Made by a program: the position numbers and the translations under genes. From contig NZ_CP013189.1 of NCBI RefSeq assembly GCF_001444425.1, forward strand, positions 2,728,001-2,792,000: a stretch of DNA of 64,000 nt, given 5' to 3'. Source of the stretch: Pseudohongiella spirulinae. GTDB lineage: Bacteria; Pseudomonadota; Gammaproteobacteria; Pseudomonadales; Pseudohongiellaceae. Shown piece by piece: positions 15,739-23,916 of this stretch. Each line of letters begins with the position of its first letter. The stretch's first letter is position 1. The notes below the pieces were generated by a model. It did not search any database, was not told the DNA's origin, and saw nothing but the letters and a program-made list of their open reading frames with translations.

Positions 15739-16536
15739 TCAATTCCAAAGATAGCAGCTGCCCTGTCGGCCCAGCACAGTGAAGTGCCATTGCCGCCAGG
15801 CTGCTGTGTCGGCCGCCGCCAGGCAGACATGCAGCGGCAGCAGATGTTCTTCCCGTGGATGGCTGAGCCGGGCGCCGGGTGCATCCGTCCACTCTAACAT
15901 ACGCTGCTCGCGCTGCATTTGTTCAGGCAACTCGACCGTTGTTTGCAACCAGCTCTCAAAGTCGCGATTAGCCTTGTCCACCGCCGGATCCGCCGGACCA
16001 AAAAATGCCCGCATGTTGTGAAAGGAGAAGCCCGAGCCTATAATCAGCACTCCCTGTTCTCGCAGTGCCTTCAATGCCCGACCAATGCGCAGATGAAATG
16101 CCGGATCCAGCGAAGGGTGCAGCGACAGCTGCAGGGTCGGGATATCGGCTTTTGGAAACAGCAGCAGCCCCGGCACAAACACCCCGTGATCCAGGCCGCG
16201 CTGCTCATCCAGCATCACATGGATGCCGGCAGCCTGCAGCACAGCGGCTGCCGTATCAGCGACATCAGGTGCGCCAGGCACCGGATATTGAATCTGGTAG
16301 GACTCATCAGGAAAACCGTAATAATCGTAGTAAAGGCCGGGGTCCGGCGCAGCCGTCAGCCTCAGTGGTTCTGCTTCCCAGTGCGCACTGGTATACAACA
16401 CAGCGCGGGGGCGAGGCAATTCATTCAGCGTAGTGCGAATGTCGGCAAATGCCTCGACCATGCCTGCGTGCCCCGGATCACCCAACAGGGGCAGCGGCCC
16501 GCCCCCGTGCGATACAAACAAGACCGGTTGATTCAT
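15739..16536 (-). CDS. DODA-type extradiol aromatic ring-opening dioxygenase
   Basis: This 265-residue protein belongs to the class III extradiol dioxygenase / 4,5-DOPA dioxygenase family (YgiD-like). The start at 16536 (MNQPVLFVSHGGGPLPLL) is preceded by AGGAGG. Metal-site residues are visible in FVSHGGGP, LYTSAHWE, LDHGVFVPGLLLFP and IGSGFSFHNM, as in other members. The C-terminus contains RLSHPREEHLLPLHV, also typical. The substrate is unknown; many relatives act on catechol-like compounds. It lies between doxX upstream and yghU downstream. The operon may be controlled by the divergent LysR regulator. Confidence 0.88.
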   Translation of the reverse strand: MNQPVLFVSHGGGPLPLLGDPGHAGMVEAFADIRTTLNELPRPRAVLYTSAHWEAEPLRLTAAPDPGLYYDYYGFPDESYQIQYPVPGAPDVADTAAAVLQAAGIHVMLDEQRGLDHGVFVPGLLLFPKADIPTLQLSLHPSLDPAFHLRIGRALKALREQGVLIIGSGFSFHNMRAFFGPADPAVDKANRDFESWLQTTVELPEQMQREQRMLEWTDAPGARLSHPREEHLLPLHVCLAAADTAAWRQWHFTVLGRQGSCYLWN

Positions 16537-16589
16537 GATGCCTCCTGGCACATACCAAACTCATTGTTGCTCTGAGCGTCAGGCCGGAT

Positions 16590-17033
16590 TTAAACCAGTC
16601 GCTGTGCCAGCACTTTGTCCACTGATACCTTGCCGCCGCCACTGATAGCCAGCGCCACCGATGCCGCCAACAACGCCAAACCAAACTCATACCCATTGTT
16701 GCTCATGAACAGGCCATTCTCGAAGTGCGCACTGAAGATGGCAACCACCATGGTGAAGGCCAGCACGGCAGCGGCCGGGCGCACCAGTACACCGACGATC
16801 AACGCCAGGCCGGCAAAAAACTCAGCGCTGCCGGCCAGCAGGGCCATCAAATAACCCGGCTCCAGGCCAAGCGAGGCCATAAACTGGCCCGTGCCTTCCA
16901 GGCCATAACCGCCAAACCAGCCAAACAGTTTCTGCGCGCCGTGCGCAGCAAAGATGATACCGATGGGCAGGCGCAGCGCCAGCGCTTCCCAGCCCGCCTG
17001 TGTGTTCAGTGTCTGTTTTATCAAAGTGTTCAT
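16590..17033 (-). CDS. DoxX family membrane protein
   Basis: This 147-residue inner-membrane protein has four hydrophobic helices and DoxX family patterns: LRLPIGIIFAAHGAQKLFGWFGGYG (about 20-44), LAGSAEFFAGLALIVGVLVRPAA, and FENGLFMSNNGYEFGLAL. DoxX proteins are linked to quinone or thiol redox processes, but the exact role here is unknown. It has AAGGAG in front of the ATG. It is the first gene of a set with the DODA dioxygenase and YghU, divergent from a LysR-type regulator. The LysR-divergent DoxX plus DODA arrangement is common in proteobacteria. Confidence 0.88.
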   Translation of the reverse strand: MNTLIKQTLNTQAGWEALALRLPIGIIFAAHGAQKLFGWFGGYGLEGTGQFMASLGLEPGYLMALLAGSAEFFAGLALIVGVLVRPAAAVLAFTMVVAIFSAHFENGLFMSNNGYEFGLALLAASVALAISGGGKVSVDKVLAQRLV

Positions 17034-17131
17034 GGTTAATCTCCTTAAGTGACATTTATTGCCTGAATGCAGACTATTCGTAAATCCACATCGAAGAATC
17101 TGATGCAGTGTACTTTACTGACATCACAAAA

Positions 17132-17146
17132 TGAGATAAATACTCA
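17132..17146. promoter_or_regulatory. candidate LysR operator
   Basis: TGAGATAAATACTCA is an interrupted palindrome (TGAG-N7-CTCA) in the 172-base gap between the divergent doxX and LysR genes. LysR-type regulators usually bind such interrupted palindromes near their own promoter. It lies about 60 bases before the LysR ATG in an AT-rich stretch suitable for overlapping promoters. Not verified. Confidence 0.4.
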
Positions 17147-17205
17147 TAAATAAGATTTACTGTTACGATATGTGGAACAATAATCCAGATCTATTGAGGA
17201 ATCCC

Positions 17206-18087
17206 ATGGATAAATTTCAGGCCATGCAGACATTCTGCACCGTTGTGGATGAAGACAGCTTTGTGAACGCAGCCGAGCTATTGCTGACATCCAAGGCGGC
17301 AGTTTCACGACATGTCAGCCAGCTTGAAGAAAAGCTTGGGGTGAGATTATTACAGCGCACTACACGACAGTTATCACTGACAGAAGAAGGCCGACTATTT
17401 TATGACCGCAGCCGCGATCTGCTGGCATCACTGAAGGAAGCAGAAGACGAATTAAGCCAGCATACAGCTGTGGCGCGCGGACGGCTGCGCATTAATGCAC
17501 CTGTCAGTTTTGGCCTGAGTCACCTGGCACCCTTGTGGGGAGAGTTCATCGCCAGACATCCTCAGATAGAGCTGGATATCACCCTGTCAGATCGCCTGGT
17601 GGATCTGGTTGAGGAAGCGTACGATCTGGCCATTCGCATTGCACAACTGCCCAATTCGACATTGATCAGCCGCCGCCTGACAACCACCAAAGTCACCTTG
17701 TGTGCTGCACCCGCTTATCTGAAGCAGCGCGGTACTCCAATGCATCCCTGCGAACTGGCGCGGCATGACACCATTGCCTACAGCTACTGGTCAGGCGGCG
17801 ATGACTGGTACTTCGAGGGGCCCGAGGGGCGAGTGACTGTCCGCACCCGACCACGAGCGCGCAGCAACAGCGGTGAGACCTGTGTAGCGCTGGCTCTGGC
17901 CGGTCACGGAATAGCGCTGCAACCTGACTTTCTGATCAACCAGTATCTCGCGAGCGGCCAACTTGTCGCGTTGCTGCCGGCATATCCATCCCTGGAACTT
18001 GGCGTCTATGCCATCTATCCCAGTCGCAAGTTCCCAACACCCAGACTGAGGGCAATGGTCGATTTTCTTATCTTTAAGCTAGGCTAG
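17206..18087 (+). CDS. LysR family transcriptional regulator
   Basis: This 293-residue regulator starts at the ATG at 17206, which has AGGAA upstream (MDKFQAMQTFCTVVDEDSF). The N-terminal winged helix-turn-helix is clear (AAELLLTSKAAVSRHVSQLEEKLGVRLLQRTTRQLSLTEEG, about 17-58). The C-terminal substrate-binding domain has GRLRINAPVSFGLSHLAPL and ends RAMVDFLIFKLG. It resembles the DsdC/CrgA-like subgroup that commonly controls a divergent DoxX/oxidoreductase operon. It is divergent from doxX-DODA-yghU, which it probably regulates. A short hairpin follows the stop. Confidence 0.92.
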   Translation: MDKFQAMQTFCTVVDEDSFVNAAELLLTSKAAVSRHVSQLEEKLGVRLLQRTTRQLSLTEEGRLFYDRSRDLLASLKEAEDELSQHTAVARGRLRINAPVSFGLSHLAPLWGEFIARHPQIELDITLSDRLVDLVEEAYDLAIRIAQLPNSTLISRRLTTTKVTLCAAPAYLKQRGTPMHPCELARHDTIAYSYWSGGDDWYFEGPEGRVTVRTRPRARSNSGETCVALALAGHGIALQPDFLINQYLASGQLVALLPAYPSLELGVYAIYPSRKFPTPRLRAMVDFLIFKLG

Positions 18088-18092
18088 CCAGC

Positions 18093-18110
18093 TGGCGTAA
18101 CGTGACGCCA
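18093..18110 (+). terminator. short hairpin after the LysR gene
   Basis: TGGCGT (18093-18098) and ACGCCA (18105-18110) can pair around a 6-base loop, starting 6 bases after the LysR stop. There is no T tract, so it would be at most a weak or factor-dependent terminator. Confidence 0.25.
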
Positions 18111-18116
18111 ATCACA

Positions 18117-18137
18117 AATCTTGAATCTTGAATCTTG
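18117..18137. repeat. AATCTTG x3 tandem repeat
   Basis: Three exact copies of the 7-base unit AATCTTG stand in tandem between the LysR gene and the secreted-protein pair. They mark the start of an AT-richer stretch. No function can be given. Confidence 0.6.
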
Positions 18138-18225
18138 CACGATGCAATCATATACACATACAAAAGAAATGATATTATCCTTACCGTTCGTTTCATATCT
18201 TTCAATCAGAACGGAGACATGTGCG

Positions 18226-18882
18226 ATGAAATACGTATTGATATCAGCAATGATACTTTTCCAAACGCATGCAATAGCTCAGGATAATCCATTCCATTTC
18301 ACCGAACTCAATCAGGGCATGCAGCAAAGTTCAGGTTTTCCTATAGACTCTGAAAGCCGTATACCTCTTATTCAAGAGACGACGACCGGAGCACTCAAAG
18401 AACTACTTGTGGAAATCTCATTTTTCAGAGGCCTTCACTCCCGGCTATCATCATCGCCGAATGACATAGAGCAAACTTTGAAAAGATACGACTTATCAAC
18501 AAATGAGGCAGAAGACATAGTGACCTTACTGGGGGCATGGAAACAACAAACAGCAGTAAACGCCTCCCAAAAAATTGCAAAGATGTGCGAACAGTGGAAC
18601 ACAAGAAACAGATCTCTTTCTGATGAAGTCAATGCCAGCTTAGTTCTAAATTTTCATCGAGAACTTGATGCTGACATTTCAGACCAAAGAGATCAAATTA
18701 AAGATTTGAAAGAAATGGTTAGCCGTTACACCGACAACAATTCGTCCTCACTCATCTTATTCCATTTAGATGTTCGTCAACGCTCAAAACCAGATATCGG
18801 CTACCTTAGTTTCGCGGATGGAGTAAGCCGAAGAGGCAACTCAGTTGAAGAACTAGAGACAATATGTGGGGGTGTCCAATGA
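18226..18882 (+). CDS. secreted protein of unknown function
   Basis: This 218-residue protein starts at the ATG at 18226 behind GGAGA. It has a short signal peptide (MKYVLISAMILFQTHAIAQ). The mature part is helical and charged: LVEISFFRGLHSRLSSS, VTLLGAWKQQTAVNASQKIAKMCEQW and a coiled-coil-like LDADISDQRDQIKDLKEMV. Two Cys lie far apart (one in KMCEQW, one near the C-terminal ETICGG). I do not recognise a family. Its stop overlaps the start of the next secreted protein (ATGA), so the two are translationally coupled. The DNA is more AT-rich than its neighbours, suggesting acquisition. Confidence 0.6.
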   Translation: MKYVLISAMILFQTHAIAQDNPFHFTELNQGMQQSSGFPIDSESRIPLIQETTTGALKELLVEISFFRGLHSRLSSSPNDIEQTLKRYDLSTNEAEDIVTLLGAWKQQTAVNASQKIAKMCEQWNTRNRSLSDEVNASLVLNFHRELDADISDQRDQIKDLKEMVSRYTDNNSSSLILFHLDVRQRSKPDIGYLSFADGVSRRGNSVEELETICGGVQ

Positions 18883-19358
18883 AAAAAGCGATTTCAACGT
18901 TTTTCCTATTGATAATATCTTTCTTATTCCAGACTCACAGCCACGCAGGCGTCATCGCCGACTGCTACCCATGGTCCCCAAGTCAGTATCCTGACGCTAC
19001 TGCTAACGACTGCGTTTTACAGATTTGGGATGAACCTGTAGTCCCTGATGTCGATCAGGTATTTGTATCAATGTATGTATCCTCTCATGTATACACGTCC
19101 GCGGGCTATCAGGGAGTTCACTCAGAAAACAACGGCGCCTCCGCTCCTTACCCGGGACCAATAAATGAAGTCGACATTTATACAACTATCCATTCATTGG
19201 TAGAGTTCAGTCTCGACACCCCCCCATCTTTGATCGAACATAACCCTTATTGTTGGACTGGAAATTTCGAGTATCACTACGTTCCTACAAATAGCTATCA
19301 TTTGTATAGAAACGTCGGCGGTTGTGGTGGATGGCTCGGTTATACGCAATTATGGTAA
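18879..19358 (+). CDS. secreted Cys- and aromatic-rich protein of unknown function
   Basis: This 159-residue protein starts MKKAISTFFLLIISFLFQ, with a signal peptide ending at about SHA-GV. The mature part is rich in Tyr, Trp, Pro and Cys, with five Cys: DCYPW, NDCVLQIW, PYCWTGNF and GGCGGW account for four, and the first region may pair with the second. This suggests a disulfide-stabilised beta-rich extracellular domain. No family is recognised. The ATG overlaps the upstream stop by 4 bases with GGGGGTGT in front. The protein probably works with its upstream partner outside the cytoplasm. Confidence 0.6.
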   Translation: MKKAISTFFLLIISFLFQTHSHAGVIADCYPWSPSQYPDATANDCVLQIWDEPVVPDVDQVFVSMYVSSHVYTSAGYQGVHSENNGASAPYPGPINEVDIYTTIHSLVEFSLDTPPSLIEHNPYCWTGNFEYHYVPTNSYHLYRNVGGCGGWLGYTQLW

Positions 19359-19385
19359 TTTCGTGAAAGTCAGCCCATAACTGTT

Positions 19386-19435
19386 GAGATCGCACCATCA
19401 AGGAAACAGTGTACTCCACGATGGTACGCGATCTC
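19386..19435. terminator. long inverted repeat between convergent genes
   Basis: GAGATCGC-ACCATC (19386-19399) pairs with GATGGT-AC-GCGATCTC (19420-19435), giving 14 base pairs with a 2-base bulge around a 20-base loop. It lies between the convergent secreted-protein gene and the alpha/beta hydrolase. No T tract follows on either strand, so it may be a factor-dependent bidirectional terminator or another structured element. Confidence 0.4.
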
Positions 19436-19482
19436 CAATCAAACTCGGTGCGGTTACAACTCCCTAATTATTTACCCTAATT

Positions 19483-20895
19483 CTAGCGCGAACAGGCAGG
19501 CAACCCATCCCGCTGCGGTGTGGTAAACGTGCAACCATAGTTATCATCAGCCACTACCACCGGATCCAGCACCACGTCTCCGGCGGGCTTGTCACCGCCA
19601 TTCACCCAGTTCAGCCAGTCAGTGAGCGCCTGCTGCGTTTCCTCAGCCGAGAAATCACAATGCCCCGGCGCACGGATGGCACGCTGCACCAGCAAGTGAT
19701 CATTGCCATTGCGAATGGCGCCCTGTCGATACAATTGCTGATGCACAAAGGGCACATAAAAATCACCCAGGGTATGCATGGTCAGCACCGGCACATCAAA
19801 ATCACCATGAACTTCCGGCAGCCAGCGCACACCGTCGTTGCGCGGCGGGTTCACACCACGATCTGCAGACTGCCGCATGATGGACGCATTAAAGGCCTGT
19901 TCTTCGGCAGAGGGCTCGGCACCGTCAGTCCAGCGATATTCACGGCCAGTATTGTCGTAGATATTGCCGCTGAGTATGCCGCGGACCGAGCCGTCATCAC
20001 CGCCACCAGACAGCACCGTAATCTGATAACGAGAACCAAAACCGTCATCAAAAATCGGCCGCTGACCGCCAGTCAGTTGCATGGCCATGGCCTTCAATCG
20101 CTCACCATTGAGGTTGGCCGGCTCCCAGGTCGACTGTCCCGTTTCAGGGTTCACTTTAAACAGATTGGTGACAATCGGACCGGGTTCACCACTGCCGTCG
20201 AGTACACCGATCAGATCCGGATATCGCTCATACGGCATATACCCAAAGCCGGCCAGGGTCATGGCCAGTCGTGTGTAGTCCCCAAGCCACTGAAACTGAT
20301 TCTGCTCGGCCTGACACAGCGGCGCCGCACCAGCGTAAGGTACCGGGTAGCGGGTGCGCTGCATGTTCTCACGCTCAACTGCTGCGGCGGCGGTATGCCC
20401 ACCCAGGGAGTGGCCCGAGATCAGGTACTGTGTGGGCTGTTCAATGGTCACATTCCAGTCACGCGCCAGATAGACAGGCAACTCCAGCGCCAGCTGGTTG
20501 GTATCCTCCACGCCGGCACGCACATCGTAGAAGTTGGCCGAGTAAGAGGACGCTGCCCAGGCGTAACCGGCGGCCAGCAAGGTATCTCTATAGGCCGCCG
20601 GGGCTGGTGACGGTGCCAGTGTGCTGCCAGTACCACGATAACCATGCGTATACATGACCAGCCCGCCATTCCAGTTGTCGGGAATTTCTGCGGCGTAAAC
20701 AGCCGGCCCCTGAACCCCGTCATACGTCCCGTAATATGCCCTTGCCCCCGGTCGTGCTTCAAAAGCAAGCTCGGCTGCCGGCGCGAATTGACGGCTGTCA
20801 TGCTCTCGAACACCGGTGGTCGAAACAGAACCGCAGGCGCTCAGCAGCAGCGCACTGGCAGCAATTGTCAGCAGGGTTTTATGCATGGGGTTCAT
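19483..20895 (-). CDS. alpha/beta hydrolase lipoprotein
   Basis: This 470-residue protein is probably an envelope esterase or lipase. It has a lipoprotein signal (LLLSACGS, Cys at about 21) and an alpha/beta hydrolase core with nucleophile elbow GHSLGG (about 162-167). The oxyanion region is GGLVMYTHGYRG, a candidate acid lies in TLGDFYVP, and the catalytic His is in RAPGHCDFS near 425. A large cap-like insertion (about 200-330) separates the core halves. The start has GGGAGAG at good distance. Substrate unknown. The DUF6265 secreted protein gene lies just upstream in the same direction. Confidence 0.8.
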   Translation of the reverse strand: MNPMHKTLLTIAASALLLSACGSVSTTGVREHDSRQFAPAAELAFEARPGARAYYGTYDGVQGPAVYAAEIPDNWNGGLVMYTHGYRGTGSTLAPSPAPAAYRDTLLAAGYAWAASSYSANFYDVRAGVEDTNQLALELPVYLARDWNVTIEQPTQYLISGHSLGGHTAAAAVERENMQRTRYPVPYAGAAPLCQAEQNQFQWLGDYTRLAMTLAGFGYMPYERYPDLIGVLDGSGEPGPIVTNLFKVNPETGQSTWEPANLNGERLKAMAMQLTGGQRPIFDDGFGSRYQITVLSGGGDDGSVRGILSGNIYDNTGREYRWTDGAEPSAEEQAFNASIMRQSADRGVNPPRNDGVRWLPEVHGDFDVPVLTMHTLGDFYVPFVHQQLYRQGAIRNGNDHLLVQRAIRAPGHCDFSAEETQQALTDWLNWVNGGDKPAGDVVLDPVVVADDNYGCTFTTPQRDGLPACSR

Positions 20896-20927
20896 GGCGA
20901 GGCTCTCCCGGATATTTTATTGACTAA

Positions 20928-21422
20928 TTACCACAACTCACGTTTTTGCAGCTCAATATTCATGGTCTGCCCATTGGGCTGATCGATGTGAATCGTGAAG
21001 GTATCGCCGGACAGGGTGTACCCCAGGCGTCTCATGCCTTCTGAGCCAACGTTATTGAAGTGCACATGGTTATCCCGGATCATGGACAGCTCCATTTTCA
21101 GCGGGGCTGCCGTGCGTGGCTTGAAGCCAGGATCGAACTGCTGCAGGTGCAACACCAGAGACCCGTCGACCTCTTCGATGGTAATCATCTCAAACATGCT
21201 GGTGCCATCGGGCCCGGTCATGCGCACCATGGCGGCAATGGAGCCGGCCTCGGCACCTATCCAGTTTTCTTCCAGAGTATTGGGGCCCAGTTGCCCGGCA
21301 TAGTTACCGGTCATCCACGCCAGGTCTTCAATCGTGGCGGCCGGCGGCTGTGCCCAGGTCAGGGTGCTGCTCATCAGCAGCAGGGCGGCGGTTCCAGCAG
21401 ATTTCAGCCAGGTCATTTTCAT
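20928..21422 (-). CDS. secreted DUF6265-like protein
   Basis: This 164-residue exported protein starts at the ATG at 21422 (MKMTWLKSAGTAALLLM, GTGGAG upstream), with a signal peptide ending at WAQ. The mature part, IEDLAWMTGNYAGQLGPNTLEENW, then GSIAAMVRMTG and FEMITIEEVDGSLVLHLQQFDPGF, fits the DUF6265 family, a lipocalin-like beta-barrel of unknown role. The preceding 28 codons of open frame lack a ribosome site. It is followed by the hydrolase lipoprotein gene 32 bases later on the same strand. Confidence 0.75.
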   Translation of the reverse strand: MKMTWLKSAGTAALLLMSSTLTWAQPPAATIEDLAWMTGNYAGQLGPNTLEENWIGAEAGSIAAMVRMTGPDGTSMFEMITIEEVDGSLVLHLQQFDPGFKPRTAAPLKMELSMIRDNHVHFNNVGSEGMRRLGYTLSGDTFTIHIDQPNGQTMNIELQKRELW

Positions 21423-21575
21423 ATCAATCTCCACGGTTTGATCGGAATGAGTCTTTTTTACAACTGTCTGAATGCTAGCCGATCGGGCGAGCGTTTGACA
21501 GTCCACAAGTCACTAATGCCATAATCGGTTAATTTTCTGCGACAGACATTCCTACAGACCAAGGTGGACCCCGTC

Positions 21576-22595
21576 ATGAAGTATCGTTATATCGGCAACA
21601 GTGGATTACGTGTCAGCCCCATCTGCATGGGCACCATGAGCTTTGGCAGCTGGAGCGACGAAGCCGAATCCTTCCGAATACTGGACACCGCCTACGAGCG
21701 CGGCATCAACTTTTACGACACTGCCGAGGTGTATCCGGTTCCACCACGCAAAGAGACTGTGGGCATCACTGAAACCATCTTTGGCAAGTGGATCAAGACC
21801 CGAGACCGGGATTCACTGATTATTGCCACCAAGGTGGCCGGCGCGGCATCAGGCTGGTTTGTACCGCCGGTGCGCAGCGGCATGACGGCCATCGATCGCC
21901 ATCACATTGAACGCGCCGTGGAAGGCAGCCTGAAGCGCCTGGGCATTGACTATATCGACCTGTATCAAGTGCACTGGCCTGATACCGTGGTGCCGATCGA
22001 AGAGTCCATGGCCGCACTGGACCGGCTGGTGGAATCCGGCAAGGTGCGTTACCTGGGCACGTCCAACGAGAACGCCTACGGCCTGACCAAGGCCAACACC
22101 GTTGCGCACTACGAAGGATTGGCGCGATTCCAGTCCATCCAGAACAACTTCTCCCTGCTGCACCGCCGCTTCCTCGATGAGCTGGCCACCGTCTGTCGCC
22201 GCGAGAAGATCTCACTGCTGCCCTATTCGCCGATTGGTGGCGGGGTACTCAGCGGCAAATACAATTCCGACAACATCCCCGGCAACAGTCGCTTTGGCGA
22301 ATATCTGCAGATGGACAACCCACGCCAGCGCGCCATGGCAGACCGCTTTGTCAACCCTGGCACCCTGCAGTCCACCGCGCGTTACCTGGAGATTGCGCGA
22401 GACGCCGGTATGTCGCCAGTCACACTGGCCACCGCCTGGAGCATGAACTTTGATTTTGTTGCCTCCACCATCATCGGCGCCAGAACCGCTGATCAACTGG
22501 AAGAATCGCTGGCGGCACTGGATGTCACCCTGAGCGATGAGATCATGAAGGCCTGCGACGACGTGCATAAGCAATTCCCCTATCCGATGGGTTAA
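21576..22595 (+). CDS. aldo/keto reductase
   Basis: This 339-residue NADPH-dependent oxidoreductase has the aldo/keto reductase fold. It starts MKYRYIGNSGLRVSPICMG with AAGGTGG upstream. Catalytic tetrad residues are visible: Asp and Tyr in INFYDTAEVYP, Lys in LIIATKV and His in DLYQVHWPD. The cofactor end contains ASTIIGARTADQLEESL. It resembles the YajO/Tas-like subgroup; the substrate is unknown. It is transcribed divergently from the DUF6265 gene. Confidence 0.92.
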   Translation: MKYRYIGNSGLRVSPICMGTMSFGSWSDEAESFRILDTAYERGINFYDTAEVYPVPPRKETVGITETIFGKWIKTRDRDSLIIATKVAGAASGWFVPPVRSGMTAIDRHHIERAVEGSLKRLGIDYIDLYQVHWPDTVVPIEESMAALDRLVESGKVRYLGTSNENAYGLTKANTVAHYEGLARFQSIQNNFSLLHRRFLDELATVCRREKISLLPYSPIGGGVLSGKYNSDNIPGNSRFGEYLQMDNPRQRAMADRFVNPGTLQSTARYLEIARDAGMSPVTLATAWSMNFDFVASTIIGARTADQLEESLAALDVTLSDEIMKACDDVHKQFPYPMG

Positions 22596-22715
22596 GGGAC
22601 CCGATCACAGGGACACACTGAAATACCGGCTGGCGGCACGACAATATGCGGAAGCAATTGGAAAGTGCCGCGTATCGGGCTAATATGCAGCAGTTGTCCG
22701 TATCATGCAGGTTGT

Positions 22716-23315
22716 ATGCTCATAAAACTCTATAAGAATCTCAAGAAGAACATCCGCGAAGACGGTCTGATCGTCAACAGTTCCGGTTTTCTGGTGCGCG
22801 CCATGCTGGCCAAAGTGGACTTCAGCAAGGATCTGCGCATTCTGGAAATTGGCAGTGGCAAGGGTCCCTTCACCCGTCAACTGGCCTCCCGCATGAGCCC
22901 GGGGTCAACCCTGGATGTTTGCGAGATCAAGTCAGAATATAATCCCTGGATAGAAAAAATCATCGCCGACAGCCCGCGTAAAGTGGTTCGTCTGCATAAC
23001 TGCTGCGTCACCGACCTGCTGCGCCAGGCCGATTATTACGATGTCATTATCTCCTCGCTGCCACTGAAAAACTTCGAGGATCGCGCCACGCGCAACGCGT
23101 TTCTCTACAAGGTGCTGCATGCCGTGCAATACGGACTAAAAGAAGGAGGCGTATATCTGCAGTACCAGTACTTCAAGAGCAATCAGACCGACATTGAGCA
23201 GGTCTTTGGCAAATCCATGGACACGGTCAGCTTTGTACCGCTCAATATTCTGCCTGCTTTTGTATACGAAATGTCCAAGCCGACGGCACTCTCACAAACG
23301 GTCACGGCGGAATGA
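22716..23315 (+). CDS. class I SAM-dependent methyltransferase (phospholipid methyltransferase-like)
   Basis: This 199-residue protein starts MLIKLYKNLKKNIREDGLIV. It has the Rossmann methyltransferase motif I ILEIGSGKGPFTRQLA (about 43-58), a post-I acidic CEIKSEYNPWIE, and YYDVIISSLPLKNF as motif IV. The basic amphipathic N-terminus and the ISSLP motif resemble PmtA-type phosphatidylethanolamine N-methyltransferases and relatives. Lipid substrate is inferred. A TVP38-family membrane protein follows 7 bases later, which supports a membrane role. Confidence 0.75.
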   Translation: MLIKLYKNLKKNIREDGLIVNSSGFLVRAMLAKVDFSKDLRILEIGSGKGPFTRQLASRMSPGSTLDVCEIKSEYNPWIEKIIADSPRKVVRLHNCCVTDLLRQADYYDVIISSLPLKNFEDRATRNAFLYKVLHAVQYGLKEGGVYLQYQYFKSNQTDIEQVFGKSMDTVSFVPLNILPAFVYEMSKPTALSQTVTAE

Positions 23316-23322
23316 ACGCCGG

Positions 23323-23916
23323 ATGAAGAAAGACAAACTGGAAAAACTGGAGCATCTGAACTTTTTCGGATTGTACACCTGGCTGGGACTGGTGACGGTC
23401 TGTCTATCCTTGTATTTTTTCCGGCCCGACCTGTTTGAACCGCAATACATTCGGCAGTTCTTTTCGGAAAACCTGGTCAGCGGATTGTTTGTCTATTTTG
23501 TCATATCGACACTGCGCGGTTTCACACTCATTCCTTCCACCCCCATAGTGCTTGCCGGCATTCTGGTGTTCCCGCCGCTGCCGCTATGGATCGTTAATCA
23601 GCTAGCCGTATACACTTCATCCGCTATTGTGTACTACATGGCGCGTCACCTGAGATTCGACAACTACTTTCACGCCCATTACCCGACTCATATTGAGCGT
23701 CTGACACGCCTGTTAAAGAAGGCAGAATTGACGGTCATTGCCGCCTGGGGCTTCATCCCGGTGGTACCCAGTGACATGATTGTTTATGTCTGCAGTGTTC
23801 TGCGAGTCAGTGTCTGGAAGACGCTGTTCGGCGTCTCTATCGGCGAAGGCATTATCTGCGCGATTTATATTTTTGGCGGTGCCTTCAGCCTCAATATGCT
23901 GCTGGAAGCGCTGTAA
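23323..23916 (+). CDS. TVP38/TMEM64 (DedA-like) membrane protein
   Basis: This 197-residue inner-membrane protein starts at the ATG at 23323 (MKKDKLEKLEHLNFF). It has about five hydrophobic segments and VTT-domain features: STLRGFTLIPSTPIVLAGILVFPP, and the re-entrant-helix pattern AAWGFIPVVPSDMIVYVCSVLRVSVWKTLFG. DedA/VTT proteins are lipid scramblases or flippases and affect membrane potential. Coupled to the upstream methyltransferase gene (7-base gap), it may act in phospholipid handling. Confidence 0.82.
   Translation: MKKDKLEKLEHLNFFGLYTWLGLVTVCLSLYFFRPDLFEPQYIRQFFSENLVSGLFVYFVISTLRGFTLIPSTPIVLAGILVFPPLPLWIVNQLAVYTSSAIVYYMARHLRFDNYFHAHYPTHIERLTRLLKKAELTVIAAWGFIPVVPSDMIVYVCSVLRVSVWKTLFGVSIGEGIICAIYIFGGAFSLNMLLEAL

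Noticed and set aside
19660-20610. 316-codon plus-strand frame opposite the alpha/beta hydrolase
   Set aside because: Product is His/Arg/Thr-rich without domains; the opposite strand shows a lipobox and GHSLGG. It is a shadow.
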